Shown here: positions 1-14,091 of the stretch, piece after piece
Numbering within the stretch: the stretch's first letter is position 1
Layout of the letters: the number at the start of each line of letters is the position of its first letter
NCBI RefSeq assembly: GCF_000004075.3
Contig: NC_026659.2
Location: forward strand, 25,128,272-25,192,271
Reading direction: 5' to 3'
From: Cucumis sativus
Lineage: Eukaryota; Streptophyta; Magnoliopsida; Cucurbitales; Cucurbitaceae
Length of the DNA: 64,000 nt
Program-made: the position numbers and the translations under genes
Notes under the pieces: model-generated
Seen by the model: the letters and a program-made list of their open reading frames with translations, nothing else
What the model was told of the DNA's origin: nothing
Databases searched by the model: none

Positions 1-950
1 GTAATATTGCATCAAATTAAATTTCAATAATATCTAATTCTACTGTTAATTCAAGCATACTTTAAATGTTCGAGACATACAAAAGACTACAAAGTTTGAC
101 TTTTAACTCTAAGGATTGAATTCAAAAAGAGAAAAAGAAAGAGAGAAAAAAAAAAAAAACGAGCATCGTTTGTTTTTCAACATGTTTAATTTTAAAATCA
201 TTCCTTTAGAAACGCAAGCGGATTGGAAGTCGTGTGTAATCATTAAGAAAACCAATTTCAAATAAAGAAAAACCTTTTTTTTTTCTTTCCAAATCTTATT
301 CCTTGTGATCAAAGCATAGAAAAAAGTTAACAATTTTATAAATCAATTAATGATTAGTAGGTGAAATTCAATTTCTAACATCTATAAATTTGATAAAAAT
401 TAAAACTTTATTGTGCCAAACCCATCCTTTTGATTTATAGCATTAGGACAGCATCATAGTTCTTCAATTAGCTCAACTAATCATCAATATAATTAAGTGG
501 GCATAGTTCATTTTCATTAAAAATAAAAATTAAATTAAAAATTACTAAAATAATTATTATACTTTTCAATAATGGAAGGCAGAAATTTATATATATTATA
601 TGAGTTAGGAAAAAAATTATTCTTATTTGTTTATTTTGTTATTAAAAAGAAAAACTAAAGGCTTCAGAAGCAATAAAGGAATATGTTTTGGATGGATAAG
701 AATGAAAAAAATCAAAGCTTTATCAAAAAGGAAAAAGGAAATAAAATAAAATTTGAAGCCATCCTCCAACAAACCCATAATGAACTCTACCATTCATTCA
801 TCTTCTTCTTCTTCTTCTTCATCATCATCATCGTCGAATTTCAGCTGAAACTTGTTCTTTCTTGTATGAAAGTTTTTTTTTTTTTCCTGATCACAAAGAC
901 TGAGCGAAGGTTTAATTTCACTGCCACCCGCCATTGACTAAAGGACAAAG
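1..950. other. AT-rich intergenic DNA and promoter of the RING gene
   Basis: No coding region is supportable here. The DNA is AT-rich with A/T homopolymer runs and a TTC/ATC microsatellite around 800-835. The right end serves as the promoter region of the RING-finger gene that follows. Confidence 0.7.
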
Positions 951-953
951 CTT

Positions 954-961
954 CTATAAAA
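954..961 (+). promoter_or_regulatory. TATA box of the RING E3 gene
   Basis: TATAAAAG occurs about 240 bases before the chosen start codon. It is followed by a G/T-rich leader with pyrimidine tracts. The spacing suits a transcription start near 985-995. This is inferred from sequence only. Confidence 0.55.
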
Positions 962-1197
962 GCTAGAGAGAAATTAAAATAACAAAGAGGCTTTCTTTTT
1001 GGTTTTGGAAAGTGGGTTTGGGGCTTACCTTCTTCATTTTTCAGTCTCTTCTTTTGTTGGGGATTTTGGGTTGTAGGTTTTTAAGCTAGGGTTTCTTCTT
1101 TTGTCATACCCCATTTGAGAAAACCAGCTCCAGGCTTTGGGTTTCTCTCTTGTTTTCATCGGTTTCTTGCAGAGGAGGGAAGAGAATCTTTCAGATT

Positions 1198-2478
1198 ATG
1201 TATTATCAGCTCGAGAAATTCTCTCATCAGGATTCTTTGGAAGTCTTGGAAGCGGATATTCAGTATGCTAATTCTTTGTGAGTTTTCTCTTTTAATTGTT
1301 TGTTAAGTACTTTTCTTAATTTTCCCCTTTTCAGTCGCGATGATCGACGTCTTGGTTTTGTTTCTGTCTGGAAGTGATTGTAAGGGGAGTCGTTTGGTTT
1401 TTCCCAAAATGGAAAGAAATAAATTGTTGTTTGTTGGGGTTTTGATGATTGTATTCTTAGATATCTGATTGTTTTTTGTTTGATTTTTTTTGGTCTTTTA
1501 GGGCAGCTGCAATCCCCATGGCAAAAGGGGGTGTGTATCTTCAAATGAAGTTGGTTTATAATCACTTGGCTCCCATTGTTCTGTTTTTGCTACAATGGAT
1601 GGATTGTTCTTGCACTTGCTTGCTTCCAAGATATTTGAACCTCTTCCACATACTTGTGTACAAGGTCTGTTGGTTTTTTGTAGTTGTAGACAATTGATGA
1701 TTATATTAAGTTTTTTTCCAGTATCGGTATGGTTGTGATATCTTATTGTTGATCATTGTATCAATTCAGGTACATCCGGAAGGGAAACAAAAACAAAATA
1801 TATCAAGGCATGGAAGGAAGGCAACTATTAGGGATTTCTATGGTACTGACTTATTAAGTTTGTTAGCTAACGATTTGTCCTTTTTTAGTAGTTTTGTATA
1901 TTCTGATATTGTGTTTTTCCTCGTGTTTTGAATTCCAGCTATAATATTGCCTTCGCTTCAGCGAATCCATGGTAGCTTGGATAAGTTGGATGATTGCAAG
2001 GAAGAGCATCACTGGATTGAGATGTCTAGCAAGAAGAGAGTTGATAAAGATGGTAGACTCAAGAACATCGAAATGAAGCGAGAAGACGAGTGTGGTATTT
2101 GCTTGGAGCCCTGTACAAAGATGGTTTTGCCGAATTGTTGTCATTCAATGTGCATCAAATGCTACCGAAATTGGTAAAGACAAGTCTTATTAAGCATCAT
2201 CGTCATTGTCTATGAAGCACTTTGTAGTGACCTCTGTGCTCAATTGCTATTTCTTCCTACATTACAGGAACACAAGGTCAGAATCATGTCCATTTTGTCG
2301 TGGCAGCTTAAAGAGGGTCAACTCAGAGGACTTATGGGTACTCACTTGCAGCGATGATGTGGTTGATACCGAAACCGTTTCCAAGGAGGACATGTTGCAG
2401 TTTCATCGCTACATAAACAGCCTTCCAAAAGACTATCCAGATGCCCTCTTCATAGTATATTCCGAATATCTAATTTAG
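1198..2478 (+). CDS. RING-type E3 ubiquitin ligase, AIRP2-like family
   Basis: Five exons: 1198-1277, 1502-1664, 1770-1842, 1939-2173 and 2268-2478. They join in frame to 253 aa, all GT-AG, close to the ~242 aa of Arabidopsis AIRP2. The start MYYQLEKF is the conserved family N-terminus. Residues ~30-100 form the plant-specific hydrophobic N-terminal region. A C3HC4 RING finger begins at Cys157 (CGICLEPC) and ends at CPFC near residue 194, where it would bind E2 enzymes. The tail SLPKDYPD...YSEYLI is also typical of the family. Position NCCH (rather than NCGH) points to the At3g47160/At5g58787-type subgroup as I remember it. Relatives act in the cytosol as E3 ligases, AIRP2 itself in ABA signalling; the exact role here is inferred. 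AATAAA at 2691-2696 is a likely poly(A) signal. Confidence 0.92.
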
Positions 2479-2699
2479 TTCAGGCTTCAGAGTAAACTGT
2501 ATAGAGGGAAAATCCCGACGCAAAATGTAAAGGTCAGAACATATCCTCTCTGCTTCATACAGAATCATTGATCACATCACATGCTTAGCTAGAACCAATA
2601 ATGAATCAATGTAAGATGCCAATCATCTCTGCATCTCGGCTCGTGTATCTTATAAACTTGAAAGTGCCTTTTTCTAATGCACTGATTGTCAATAAAGAT

Positions 2700-5330
2700 G
2701 AATTTGGTCTCTGGTGATTTGTATCATATCTTTTGTTGGCATGGATGGGATGGTTCATTTCTGATCTTAAAAAATCTTAACATTCACTGTTTAATTTGTG
2801 GGGTCTTCTCTAAAACCTCAACTCTCTGAGCTTATCCTAAGTTATCGATAATAGGATATAAGTCATTCTGTTTTTTCACGTGGGGTTGTGATTATATCAT
2901 CAACAAAATAACTTGTGATCAATGGTCATGGTTAGCCAAAGTACAATAATTTGAAAGAAAGTAATCTGCTGTCTGAAGGAATTGAAAATGATTGAAATTC
3001 CACTTTGAAAGCAATGCTCATTGCGGCAAACAAACTAAGATAAAGAAAATTGCGGAGATTTTTCTTTGCAAGAGTGAGTTTGGCTTATCAGTCTTCTTTG
3101 TAGACGTTCTCGAAAGAAAAAAAATATGTATGAAATGAAAGAGAAATACTCAAAAAATTGAGTTGACTCGGATGGAATGATATTAGACTACTTATTAAAA
3201 GCACATAAGTTTTTCATATGTTCTACATATTGAAAAATGAATGGTTCACTATTTTCATGCTTTCAAAGCTGGTTGTATATCATACATCCTCACATGAACT
3301 TGCAGTTTCAACCATGTCATACTCATCAACATACTTATAAGTAGGGTTAGATGGGATTATTCACTAACGAACATAGAAAGAGACATTTAAACGAGACTTC
3401 AAGAGCTTGATTCAAATCACTTTCAATGTATTAAAAGCTTTTCAAGAGATTACCTAAAAGTCATAAATTTTCTTGATGCTAAGTCACTAATTTCTCCTCC
3501 CTAAAAAGTCATCAATTTTCTAGGAGTCTTTCAATGCTATTACTCACTAACTTTCCTGGGGGGATATGAGTGACTATGTTTTCTTGATAATGCACATCAA
3601 GTGTGGTAATAAATTCTATTTAGCATAGTTCTCATACAACTGTGTCATTTTCATTCAACAAAATCTCCAACCAACGTCTAAAAAGTATTTGTGTCATCGT
3701 GTGTCTTCATCATTTTTTAACAAGTGGAGTGAAAATTGAAAAGTCAGATTTTGAGATGTCAATAGGCCATGTTCATATTGAATTACATTTTTCTTGGATT
3801 GATTAAACAATATTTGCATACATGACCAGTTTTTGTTATATGTGAGTCATTTGTTTATTAATTAGTAGAGGTATTATTCAGTCTTCTGAAGAAAAAAAAT
3901 GTAATCTAAAGCTTTGGTTTAAAACTTTATGAGGTGAGATTGATGGAGTTGAAAGTACCATTACATTCAATATCTCTAGATATAAAAAATGAAAAATATA
4001 CCATAGATTTTAGATATCAACTGTACAATCAATTCTAAACAAGTTAGAACATATAGCTTAGTTTCTTGAAAGTATTGATCTTGAGATGTATTGCCTAACG
4101 TTATAACATATAGCATGTCAAGTTTCATAATGTCCAGTGAGGCTAAAGAAACCAACTTTCGTAATTTTACAATATATATACACACATTAATATGAATAAA
4201 GTGACATGCTTACGATAATGTATGAGTTTTGCATGATAGAATAATGATAGAATAGTGCGAGGTGTAGAAAGAAAACATGAGGTGACAAAGAATAGAGAGA
4301 TGTTGACCTATGACATATTAATATGTAATGAATAGGAATAAAGTGACATGCTTATGATAATGTATGAGTTTTGCATGATAGGATAATGCAATATGTAGAG
4401 AGAAAACATGAGGTGACAAAGAATAGAGATATGGACATAAGATATACTAATATGTAATGAATATGAATAAAGTGACATGTTCACGATAATGTATGAGTTT
4501 ATATGGAAAAGAGGGTATGAAGTAAATAATAAAATATTTTATGAAAAAAGAAATATGATAATATTTTGTTATGGAAAGGAGGATATGAAAGAGATAATTA
4601 AATATTTGTTAAAAAAATAAAAATAAAAATAAAAATTTATTCAATTATTGCAAAATTTGTAAAATAGATGTTGAAAAATTAATGACTTGGAAAAAAAGTA
4701 GAAGATTGGAACAACTATGGAGAATTTTAGAACTTTTATTTAAATAACACAAAATAAATAAATAAATAAATAAATATATATAATTTAATGTTATTTATAA
4801 GACCTACCCAAGACAAAATTAGCATAATTATATAGATTTGAAAAAGGGTTTTTTTTTTCAAAAATGGAAAAAACAAACTAATATATTATGTTGAAAAAAA
4901 ATCACTAAAACAAAATTTTTATTCTATTCTTTTTACCATTTTTTTAAGTAAAAAGTAAAAAGAAATATTTTTAAGAATAAAAAGATAAATTAAAATATTT
5001 ACAGTCATAGTTTTCTATGACTGTGACATATAGAATTTGCTAAATGTTAGTAAATATTTTTGTAAAATTTGCTATTTTTGAAATTTTTTAATTTTTTTAA
5101 TAATAAATATGAAAATTTTGTTAAAAAAACAAATATTATGAATTTCCAAAAAACTTGAAAACTATAAAAAGAAAATTGAATATTTTTCTGGTGTCCTAAA
5201 AAATTCCGCCAACATTTTAGTTTAAAATTATTAATTAAATAATCACAGCCGAAAGAGCATAATAATAATTTTGTTTATTGTGACATTTAAGAAATAGAAA
5301 ACGAACGGTTAGGATTTGAAGATAAAGTTC
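2700..5330. other. AT-rich intergenic DNA
   Basis: I find no gene in this stretch. It holds the tandem repeat at 4191-4505, an (AAAT)n run around 4753-4778 and, near 4970-5160, an AT-rich segment resembling dispersed repeats elsewhere in the window. The right end is the promoter region of the coiled-coil gene. Confidence 0.7.
4191..4505. repeat. Tandem repeat, 2.3 copies of a ~130-142-bp unit
   Basis: The phrase GAATAAAGTGACATG recurs at 4194, 4336 and 4465 (periods 142 and 129). Each copy is followed by ATAATGTATGAGTTT, and in the first two also by GAAAACATGAGGTGACAAAG. The copies differ by small deletions and substitutions. No coding content is seen. Confidence 0.85.
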
Positions 5331-5816
5331 TACTTCTTTTAACCGATGGCTTTCAAACTAAAATTACAGTAGTGAATTAGCATCATCATCATCCCCTTGA
5401 GGCTTGAGCCCATTCGATTGAGACGAACAATGGCGCTAAATCATCAGATCAACTGTTTCCCCAAGTGAATCGCGTCAAACTCTGCAGGGTCATGTGCAAA
5501 ACTTCGTCGACCTGTTGATCCATTATTCATACAACACGATTACTCATTCATTGTACGGATTCGCGTTACTGGGTTTTCTGATTTCCATTTCCATTACGCG
5601 CCATTTGGATTTATTTATTTATTATTATTATTTTTTTGAATTTGTCATTCAACGAATTGGGGGTGTTGGGTTGTAGATTTTTTTATGGGTTTGATGGTTA
5701 TTTGATTCAAATTAGGTTTCATTATTGAGCTTCTTGATTTGTTAGTATTGGTTTTGTTGTGTTTGAGATCTAGTTCCCGTTGTGAGGTTAGGGCGGTTGG
5801 GTTATGAGATATCGAC

Positions 5817-8800
5817 ATGTCTGAGAATCATGATCCAGAACAGGCGCTGCAGAGTTTAGGAAATGGAGCTGAATGGGTGGAAGGTGTGGTCAATATTAAT
5901 GTTGGGGAGTCATCTTCTCAGAATGACTCCGTTTTGCAGTCCTCTGAAGTTTCCACTGGATTTTCTTCTTCTGAATCCAACCGGGTTAGTGTTGTTATAG
6001 TATTTATTGACATGCAGAAGCTGTATAATGTTCTTAATATGAATTTTCCTTGTTAATTAGAGAAGAAAAAAGTGTAGTTAAATGCTTTGGAAATAAGATT
6101 ATTTTTAACATGGGGTTTAGGAATCAACGTTGTCGCCAGTGGGTACTCTTACCGAAGGTGCAAAGAACTCTGGAAAAGATGGTCCAGATGGTACTGTTGT
6201 AGTCGAAGATGCTGGAAAAGAAGATATGTTTGTGGACTGCCCGGACGAGTTAGTTGGCAATGTTGATAGCAGAGAAGTAGCAGCAGCTGCTGAAATTCAA
6301 GGTAGTTTGATGGAGGAAACGCCTTCTGATATGCAACAGGAATTACAGTATGAGGTGGAAAAGGTTTCTCCGATGCACGAGGTAGAAAACACGAGGGCCA
6401 CTCTGAATAAGACTATTTTTGAGAGAGAAAATGTCATACACGACTTTGAGGTTCATAACCACCCCCTCCCAGTTGTGGTTGTATGCTTTTGGGATGATAT
6501 TAAATTGCATTTTTTTTGGTTGTTGATTTGCAGGAAGAAAGAGAGACTTTTGTGCAAGAATTTCTTATCATTTGTCGCCAACTCAAGGCTGCTACTAATC
6601 AACCGTTGATGCTCGATTTTAGCGGCAGTCATGGAATCAAGCACGTGGAAGAAAACAATCTGGGTACTAATACCACATTGAAAGACCTTGTCAATGAATG
6701 CTCACAATTGGTTAATAGAACTTTAGATCAACGGTTGCAGTATGAAGCTACTATAGGAGAACTCCGTAATAACCTTTTAGTGAAGGATCAAGAGATTGAA
6801 TATCTTAATGCAAAGGTTATTGAAATTTCAGTGTCTGATCAAGTTGTTCGCTCTTATGCAAATTCAATTGAAGATTCTATGAAAGTTTCATCAGAAAAGG
6901 AGAGGGATATGGAAGCCACATTAGATAGAGTGTTAACTTCTCTCAACTCACTACTGAATCAGGAACATCTTCTTGATGATTCTATATCAGAAAAAACACT
7001 TAATGTTGAAAGAAGCACTTCTCTGTTAATTGATAATTATAACAGAATCCTTCTGGATATCAATCAACTCCAAAAATGTTTATCTGGGACAGAGTCAGAC
7101 ATCATCGTTACAGACGTTGGAACAATTTTGGCCTCTGCTCAGGATGATTTAATTCGACTCAAAGCTAAAGAGGTAAGCAATGTTGAAAAAATTTATCACC
7201 TGGAGGATGAAAATAGAAGATTGGCAGAGGAGCTAGACAATTGCAGGTTGAGAGCTGAAACTGTTAATGGAGAACTTGGAAAGGCAAAGAGTGAGCTGGA
7301 GCAGGAAAGGATGAGGTGTGCTAATACCAAAGAAAAGTTAACAATGGCTGTGACAAAAGGGAAGGCATTAGTACAGAAACGTAATTCATTAGAGCAGTCT
7401 TTAGCTGAAAAGGTTAGAGAACTCGAAAAAGTTTCTGTCGAATTACAAGAGAAATCAATTGCTTTGGAGGCTGCCGAACTAATTAAGGTTGACTTGGCTA
7501 AAAATGATACTTTAGTTGCATCACTTCGGGAAAATTTGTTGCAAAGGAACACGATCCTTGAAAGTTTTGAGGATATTATATCTCAACTTGATGTTCCTCA
7601 GGAACTTAAATCAGTGGACAGTATGGAAAGACTCAAGTGGCTTGTGGGCGAGAAAAAGGTTCTAGAGGCTATTTTATTGGAGTTTTACAAATTAAAAGAT
7701 GCTGTAAACTTATCTGATTGGCCAGATTTGATTGCACCTTATGACCTGAAATCTTCTGTTAGTTGGCTTAAGGAAGCATTTTTTCAAGCTAAAGATGAAA
7801 TAACGATCTTGCAAGATGAACTTGCTAAAACAAAAGAAGCAGCACAGGCAGAGATTGACCGGATAAGTGCATTAGTTTTAATCAGATTACAGGAAAAGGA
7901 CTATCTCCAGGAGCAGTTGGATGACTTGTCAAACAAATACGAAGAAGCCAGGATAAAAGAGCATGAGAATTCGTTGGAGAAGGCTCAAATCATAAAAATG
8001 TTACAAGAAGAATCTGGAGTGACAACAGATAATGGAGGGATTAGTGAAACTTTGTTGGATCTGAACTTGCTTGTTTACAAATACATTCAAAGGTTAAAAG
8101 AGCAGGCTTGTGCTTCTGCTGAAATTTCTGGTGAATATGTGGAATCTTTTGAAAAGGTTCATACTCTTTTGTATATCAGTCATCAAGATTTGATGCTCTA
8201 TGATATAATACTGGGAGAGGAGTCTTCTAATTTGAGTAATTGCCAGACTAGGTTAAGATTAATATCTGAAGAACATAGAGAACTGAAGGAGGAAAATGAC
8301 TCTTTGCAGAAGGATCTTCAGAGATCAGAGGAGAAATATGCTATGCTAAGGGAAAAGTTGTCCTTGGCAGTCAAGAAAGGCAAAGGACTGGTCCAGGACA
8401 GGGAAAATATGAAAAGTCTCTTGGATGATAAGAACTTAGAAATAGAGAAGTTGAAACTACAATTAAATAGTCTAGAATCTACAGTTGCTGATTTCAGAAG
8501 TCAAATCAATTTGTTGTCTATTGATACACAACGCATTCCGGAGTTGGAGTCTGAACTTGGTATCTTAAATGACAAATGCAATCAATATGAACAGTTCTTG
8601 TTGGAGAGCAATAATATGTTACAGAAAGTAATTGAATCTATCGATGGAATTGTTCTTCCTATTAATATTGTTTTTGAAGAGCCTGTAGCTAAGCTGAAGT
8701 GGATTTCAGAATACATTAGGGAATCTCATGATGCTAAGACACGTACTGAACAAGAATTGGAGAATGTTAAAGAGGAATCAAATGCTATGGAAAGTAAATT

Positions 8801-11800
8801 AGGAGATACTTTAGCTGCTATGAAATCATTGGAAGATGCATTATCATCCGCGGAGAACAATGTTTTTCAACTTTCCAAGGATAAAGGGGAAATAGAATCT
8901 AGTAAGACACAAATTGAACAGGAATTACAGAAAGCATTGGATGAAGCCTATTCTCAGTCCAGCATGATCTCTGCGGAAGCTTCTTCATCTATGAGTCTTC
9001 TTCAAGAGTCGCTATCACTGGCAGAAAATAAAATATCTGTGCTTGTCAAAGAGAAAGAAGAAGCTGAAGTCTGTAAGGTCACTGCAGAGACAGAGTCTAA
9101 GAAAGTCAAGGAGCAAGTAGCTGTTCAGACAGATAGACTTGCAGAGGCCCAGGGAACTATAAACAGATTAGAAAAGACATTGACTGAGCTTGAAACCAAT
9201 GTTGCTTTGCTGACGGAACAGAATGCTGAAGCACAAAGTGCTATAGAGAAGCTAGAGCATGAGCGAAAGGTATTGCAAGAGGAAGTAAGCTCTCAAGCTA
9301 GCAAAGTTGTTGAGGCAGTGGAAACAAGAAAATCCTTGGAAGATTCATTACTTAAGGCAGAAAATAAAATTTCTATAATTGAAGGAGAGAGGAAAATTTC
9401 TGAAAACGAGATATTTGCTCTAAATTCCAAATTAACTGCATGCATGGAAGAGTTGGCTGGGTCAAATGGTAGCTTAGAAAGCAGATCTGTAGAGTTTGCA
9501 GGCTACCTCAATGATCTTCATAAGTTTATTGCAGACGAGACATTGTTGACTGTGGTGACTGGATGCTTTGAGAAGAAGCTTGAGAGTCTAAGAGAGATGG
9601 ATATCATTCTGAAGAACACCAGGAATTGTCTTATTAATAGCGGCATAATAGACTCTCATAATCACCATGCTGTCATGGTAATTTTCTGCTTTTCTGGATA
9701 TCAAGATTGGTAAATCGTATCTTCTATCACTTTCAACAAGTGCATACAAAGTTTTTTCTGTGTGGTCTCTGTCTTTAACGTTTGTATGTTTTGGTAGTTC
9801 ATTTATTTGGTTTTGGTTCGGGCTGAGTTCTCTGTGGCCTGTTTTTCTTTAGTATTCTTATTCTTCTTTACAAATGCAGTTTTCTCATCGTAAAAAAAAT
9901 CTTATTATTATTATTTTATTTGGATTTTGCATTTTCTTTGTGGATGCTATTTTGAATCTATTAACAGTGGCTCACAAATTCTAGTATTTTCTTCTCTCCC
10001 TGGGGGACACTAACGTGACTGCTATTGCAGTTTTAGAAGTATCTAATTAGTTGTCAAATATTCCATATGGTTTCTTTTTCTGATTACATTTTTTTAATTT
10101 AATCCAGGATCTGAATGGCATGGAAAGCCTCTCTCATGGAAAGCTCCTTGATTTTGATGTTGAAAGTGAAACTCGTAAGGCGGTTGTTGAAGATGATGTT
10201 GGTAATATTTCATCATCTTTCAGAAAGATTCTGGAAGAAATATGGTTAAAGAACAAAAAATTTACAGATTATTTTGAAGGTTTCTCCTCTTCAATGGACG
10301 GGTTTGTTGCTGATCTGTTAAAAAATGTGCAAGCAACAAGGGAGGAAATAGTTTTTGTGTGTGGACATGTGGAGTCCTTGAAAGAGATGGTGAAGAATCT
10401 CGAAATGCATAAACAAGAACAAGAAATTACCAGAGTGATGTTGGAAAACGATGTTTCACTTCTAATATCGGTTTGTGTTGACACAACTAAAGAACTTCAG
10501 TTTGAAATGACCAACCATCTACTTCTACTCAGCCCCGTTCCCGATTTTGACAACTTGAAGGATGCCAAACTCATGGAAAGTAGTGAGACTAGTGGAGCTT
10601 CAGCTGTAGAGTCTCAAGTGAAATCATGTAGTAGCAAATCAGCTGCCGCTGCAGAACAATTATTAACTGCTATTAGAAAAGTTCGATCTATGTTTGAGCA
10701 GTTTGAGAGCACTAGCAAGGTTGCAGCTAGTAGAATTCAAGATATGCAGCATAGATTGGAAATATCTGAGGCAACAACTGAAAAAGTTAAAGCGGAAAAG
10801 GACTTGAACCAAAATTTGGTGGGTAAGTTGGAAACTGATTTACAACTATTACAGAGTACCTGTGATGAATTTAAGCGACAACTGGAGGCTTGTCAAGCAA
10901 CCGAAGAAAAGTTAAAAGAAAGGGAAGCTGAATTTTCATCATTGTATAATAGTATGCTGGTGAAAGAACAAGGTAAACCAATCTTCTTACTTCAAGTATT
11001 TGTAGAAATTTTCCACTATCTTTTAAAAATCTTCTGATGATTTATTTATATTTTTCTTAGATGCAAAAGACTGCGTTTTGTCAACAATGCAAATGAAAGC
11101 CCTCTTTGAGAAAGTTAGAAGGACTGAGATCTCTTTGCCTGACTCAGAACACCTAGATCTGGAAGAATATGATTCACCTGATGTAAAGAAGCTCTTTTAC
11201 CTAGCTGATTATGTTTCCGAGTTACAAAATCAGCTCAACTTATTATCTCATGACAAGCAAAAGCTGCAATCTACAGTGACTACACAAATACTTGAATTTG
11301 AACAGCTGAAAGAGGAGTTTGACCGGGTATCAAGGAATCAACTTGATTCAGAGAAGATGAAGAAAGATCTCTCGGAGATTTCTTTATCTTTGGTACAAAT
11401 GATTAGTTCGTTGGATAGTAACTACAATGGAGAATCGAAGTCAGATGGCTTGAAGGGACTAGTAAGAACATTAGGAAAGCAGATTCTGGATATGCTCTCA
11501 GAATCTGAAAATTCAAAAACCAAAATTGAGGAACTGAGTAAAAGGTTAATAGGGAGCCAAAAAATCATAGATGAACTAACTGCCAAGAATACGCTACTTG
11601 AAGAGTCACTTCAAGGGCGGACATCCCCACCAGAGATCATCAAAGAAAGGAGCATTTTTGAAGCACCTTCCTTTCCATCTGGATCAGAGATATCAGAGAT
11701 TGAAGATGCGGTACGTATCCACACACTAGGAAGATTGAATTTTGAGGAACAACAAAAGAGGGGAAAAAAATAATAAAAGATTGTTGAGGTTTTTAATTTA

Positions 11801-12647
11801 TGGAATGTAAATTGCTTGCTTGTGTTAGACAAAATAGTTAGTTACTTTCCACGGGTCAAGAGTAGGATACTGTTTTTGTGACTTTTTAGATGCACATTCC
11901 ATATAAATGGTTCTCTTGGCATGAAATTCCATGGATCACATCTTCTACTGTTTGATATTTTGCAGGGACCATCTGGGAAAAGTGCAATACCACCTGTTCC
12001 ACCAGCCTCAGCTGCCCATGCACGAACTTTGCGAAAAGGTTCAACTGATCATCTTACGATCGATGTGGAAACAGAATCTGATCGTCTACTAGAAAAGGGC
12101 TTGGAAAGTGATGAAGACAAAGGTTTGCTATAAGTTTTGCCTATTTGTTTGATCAGTTCCAAAGCTTGGAGAGTTTACTAATTTTTTTCTTTCAGGTCAC
12201 GTGTTCAAATCACTCAATACATCAGGTCTCATCCCAAGACAAGGAAAACTTATTGCAGATCGAATTGATGGAATTTGGTAAGTGCCACATTTTCTCGAGG
12301 CAGTATTATATTTTTTACAAAAAAACACGCTTCACCTGAACTCCTACTGAATTATCATTGTGTGGTTAGTTAGTAGACTATGGTCTCAACATGATCAAAC
12401 ACATGACTTCCTCCCCACCATACAGAAAAATTGATTACACTTAACTACCATTTTCATTAAACGGTCAAATGACAAATATACTCAAATTTCTACCTTTGGA
12501 TTATACATGATACACGAGCATTCCTGATGGTAATCCCATTGCAGGGTTTCTGGCGGGCGAATTTTAATGAGTCGTCCAGGTGCAAGGCTCAGCCTCATCA
12601 CCTACTGTTTCTTGTTACACATATGGTTACTGGGAACCATTTTGTGA
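5817..12647 (+). CDS. TNO1: TNO1-like trans-Golgi coiled-coil tethering protein
   Basis: Eight exons: 5817-5984, 6121-6450, 6534-9677, 10108-10972, 11061-11710, 11966-12122, 12196-12277 and 12545-12647. They join in frame to 1832 aa. The N-terminal ~165 residues are acidic and Ser/Glu-rich. Almost everything after that is heptad-rich coiled coil (long Leu/Glu/Lys stretches), with a single 3.1-kb exon coding residues 167-1214. The C-terminus has a conserved block (SLNTSGLIPRQGKLIADRID) and then one hydrophobic tail segment (ITYCFLLHIWLLGTIL), fitting a tail-anchored membrane protein. Arabidopsis TNO1 (TGN-localised SYP41-interacting protein, At1g24460) has this design and length. It helps SYP41/SYP61/VTI12 SNARE fusion and vacuolar sorting at the trans-Golgi network. 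Function is by family; no catalytic domain is present. Some databases label such proteins 'centromere-associated protein E-like', which I judge a coiled-coil artefact. Confidence 0.9.
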
Positions 12648-12719
12648 CCAAATAGAAGACCATCCACCACCTAAGGGAATTTCCTTCAAGTGTTGGTAAT
12701 TTGTATCATGTACATTGCA

Positions 12720-14085
12720 ACCATACTTTTCTTTTCTTTTTTTCTTGGTTCATTTATTGACTTCGTTAGATTATACCTATTGTCACGCCTATATTTGATT
12801 CTCGGAGCTCAACTTTTAGGAGTTCAGAGAACTTTCTTCTTTTTTGTATTTGCTAGATGATAGATCAAGTTATAGATGAATAATAGAATATAGGCCTTGA
12901 TACTTTTCCTTTTCATTTCCATTTCCATTTCCATTTCGGTTTCTTCGATTGACCATTTTCTTTAGTTTACATGGTCAATTGTGTAACTTTCTACGCTACC
13001 AAGACATGAAGAAAAAGTACAATGACCAAACTTATTCCTAGTAGCTGGCTGTTTAATAGTCGATGTATAATGTTTTTTAGAAAAAGACTCAACCTGTTGT
13101 TTGAGGAGATTGTTTTGGGAAATATTTCCCCTTTTTTATAACAAAAATATGTGTGAATTACAATATTTTATATATAAAGAAATACTTTCCTTCAAATACT
13201 ATTTTTTTAATAAAGAAATTTTATTTTTTTCTTGAAAGAAAGACATCTTTGTATAACTATATTCTTTATACATTTTTATAGTCATTTTTGTTATTAGAGT
13301 TATAAAAGATTTTAAACTTTAGTTCATTCAAGTTTTTGAACTAAAAAAAATAGTTTTGTACATAATAATATTATCCTCTTAAAATATAAAAAGATGTGAT
13401 ACTCTAAAGTTGAAACTATAATGATTAAAATAAGTCAAAGTTAAAAGTATATGGACCAAAATGAAACAAGTTAAAAGTACACTAATCAAAATTAAGAGTA
13501 CGTGGACTTTCGAATTTCGATTAGCGACTTTAACATTGAATTTTTTTCTTCTTTGAATGTTAATGTTACAAAATGTTATTAATTTAAGTTAAAACGTTGT
13601 AATATATTTGGTCAAGATAACATAATATGAACTTTTACTAGTCTTAGTATACCATTTCCAACCCTGTCCATTAGTTGAAAAATGATGTTTTTGACCTGTT
13701 ACTAACAAAAAAAAAAAAAATACAAATCTACTATGCTACGTATTTATAATTATATTATCTTTTATGGTAGATACACATTAAACTTTTACTTTATTAGAAA
13801 AATAAAACAACCATATGGAGATATGAATTGCATATGATTATTTTAAAGTATAGTTTTATATAATATTTTGGGTTTATAAATTGAATTCACACTCGGCCAT
13901 CGTTATTGAGCCGCCACTTTTGAGCCCTTTGAAACTCTCTGACGCGTTGAACATAGCCCATAATCCTCTATAAGAAACCCCATATTTCATCTTCTTCTTC
14001 TTCAACCACAACTCTTTATTCTTCTTCTCCTTCATCTGCTCAACTACTCTTTGAATTATCCATTTCCTCAAAACTGCAATATTCT
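12720..14085. other. Intergenic DNA between TNO1 and the NOI gene
   Basis: TNO1 3' UTR/terminator DNA is followed by AT-rich sequence with (CCATTT)n around 12915-12935 and several A-runs. No gene is seen. The last ~200 bases are the NOI promoter and a TTC-rich 5' leader (13990-14090). Confidence 0.65.
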
Positions 14086-14091
14086 TCAATT

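Noticed and set aside
5817-12647. Centromere protein E / myosin-like motor
   Set aside because: Only coiled-coil similarity would suggest this. No kinesin or myosin motor domain exists, and the tail anchor and end sequence fit TNO1.
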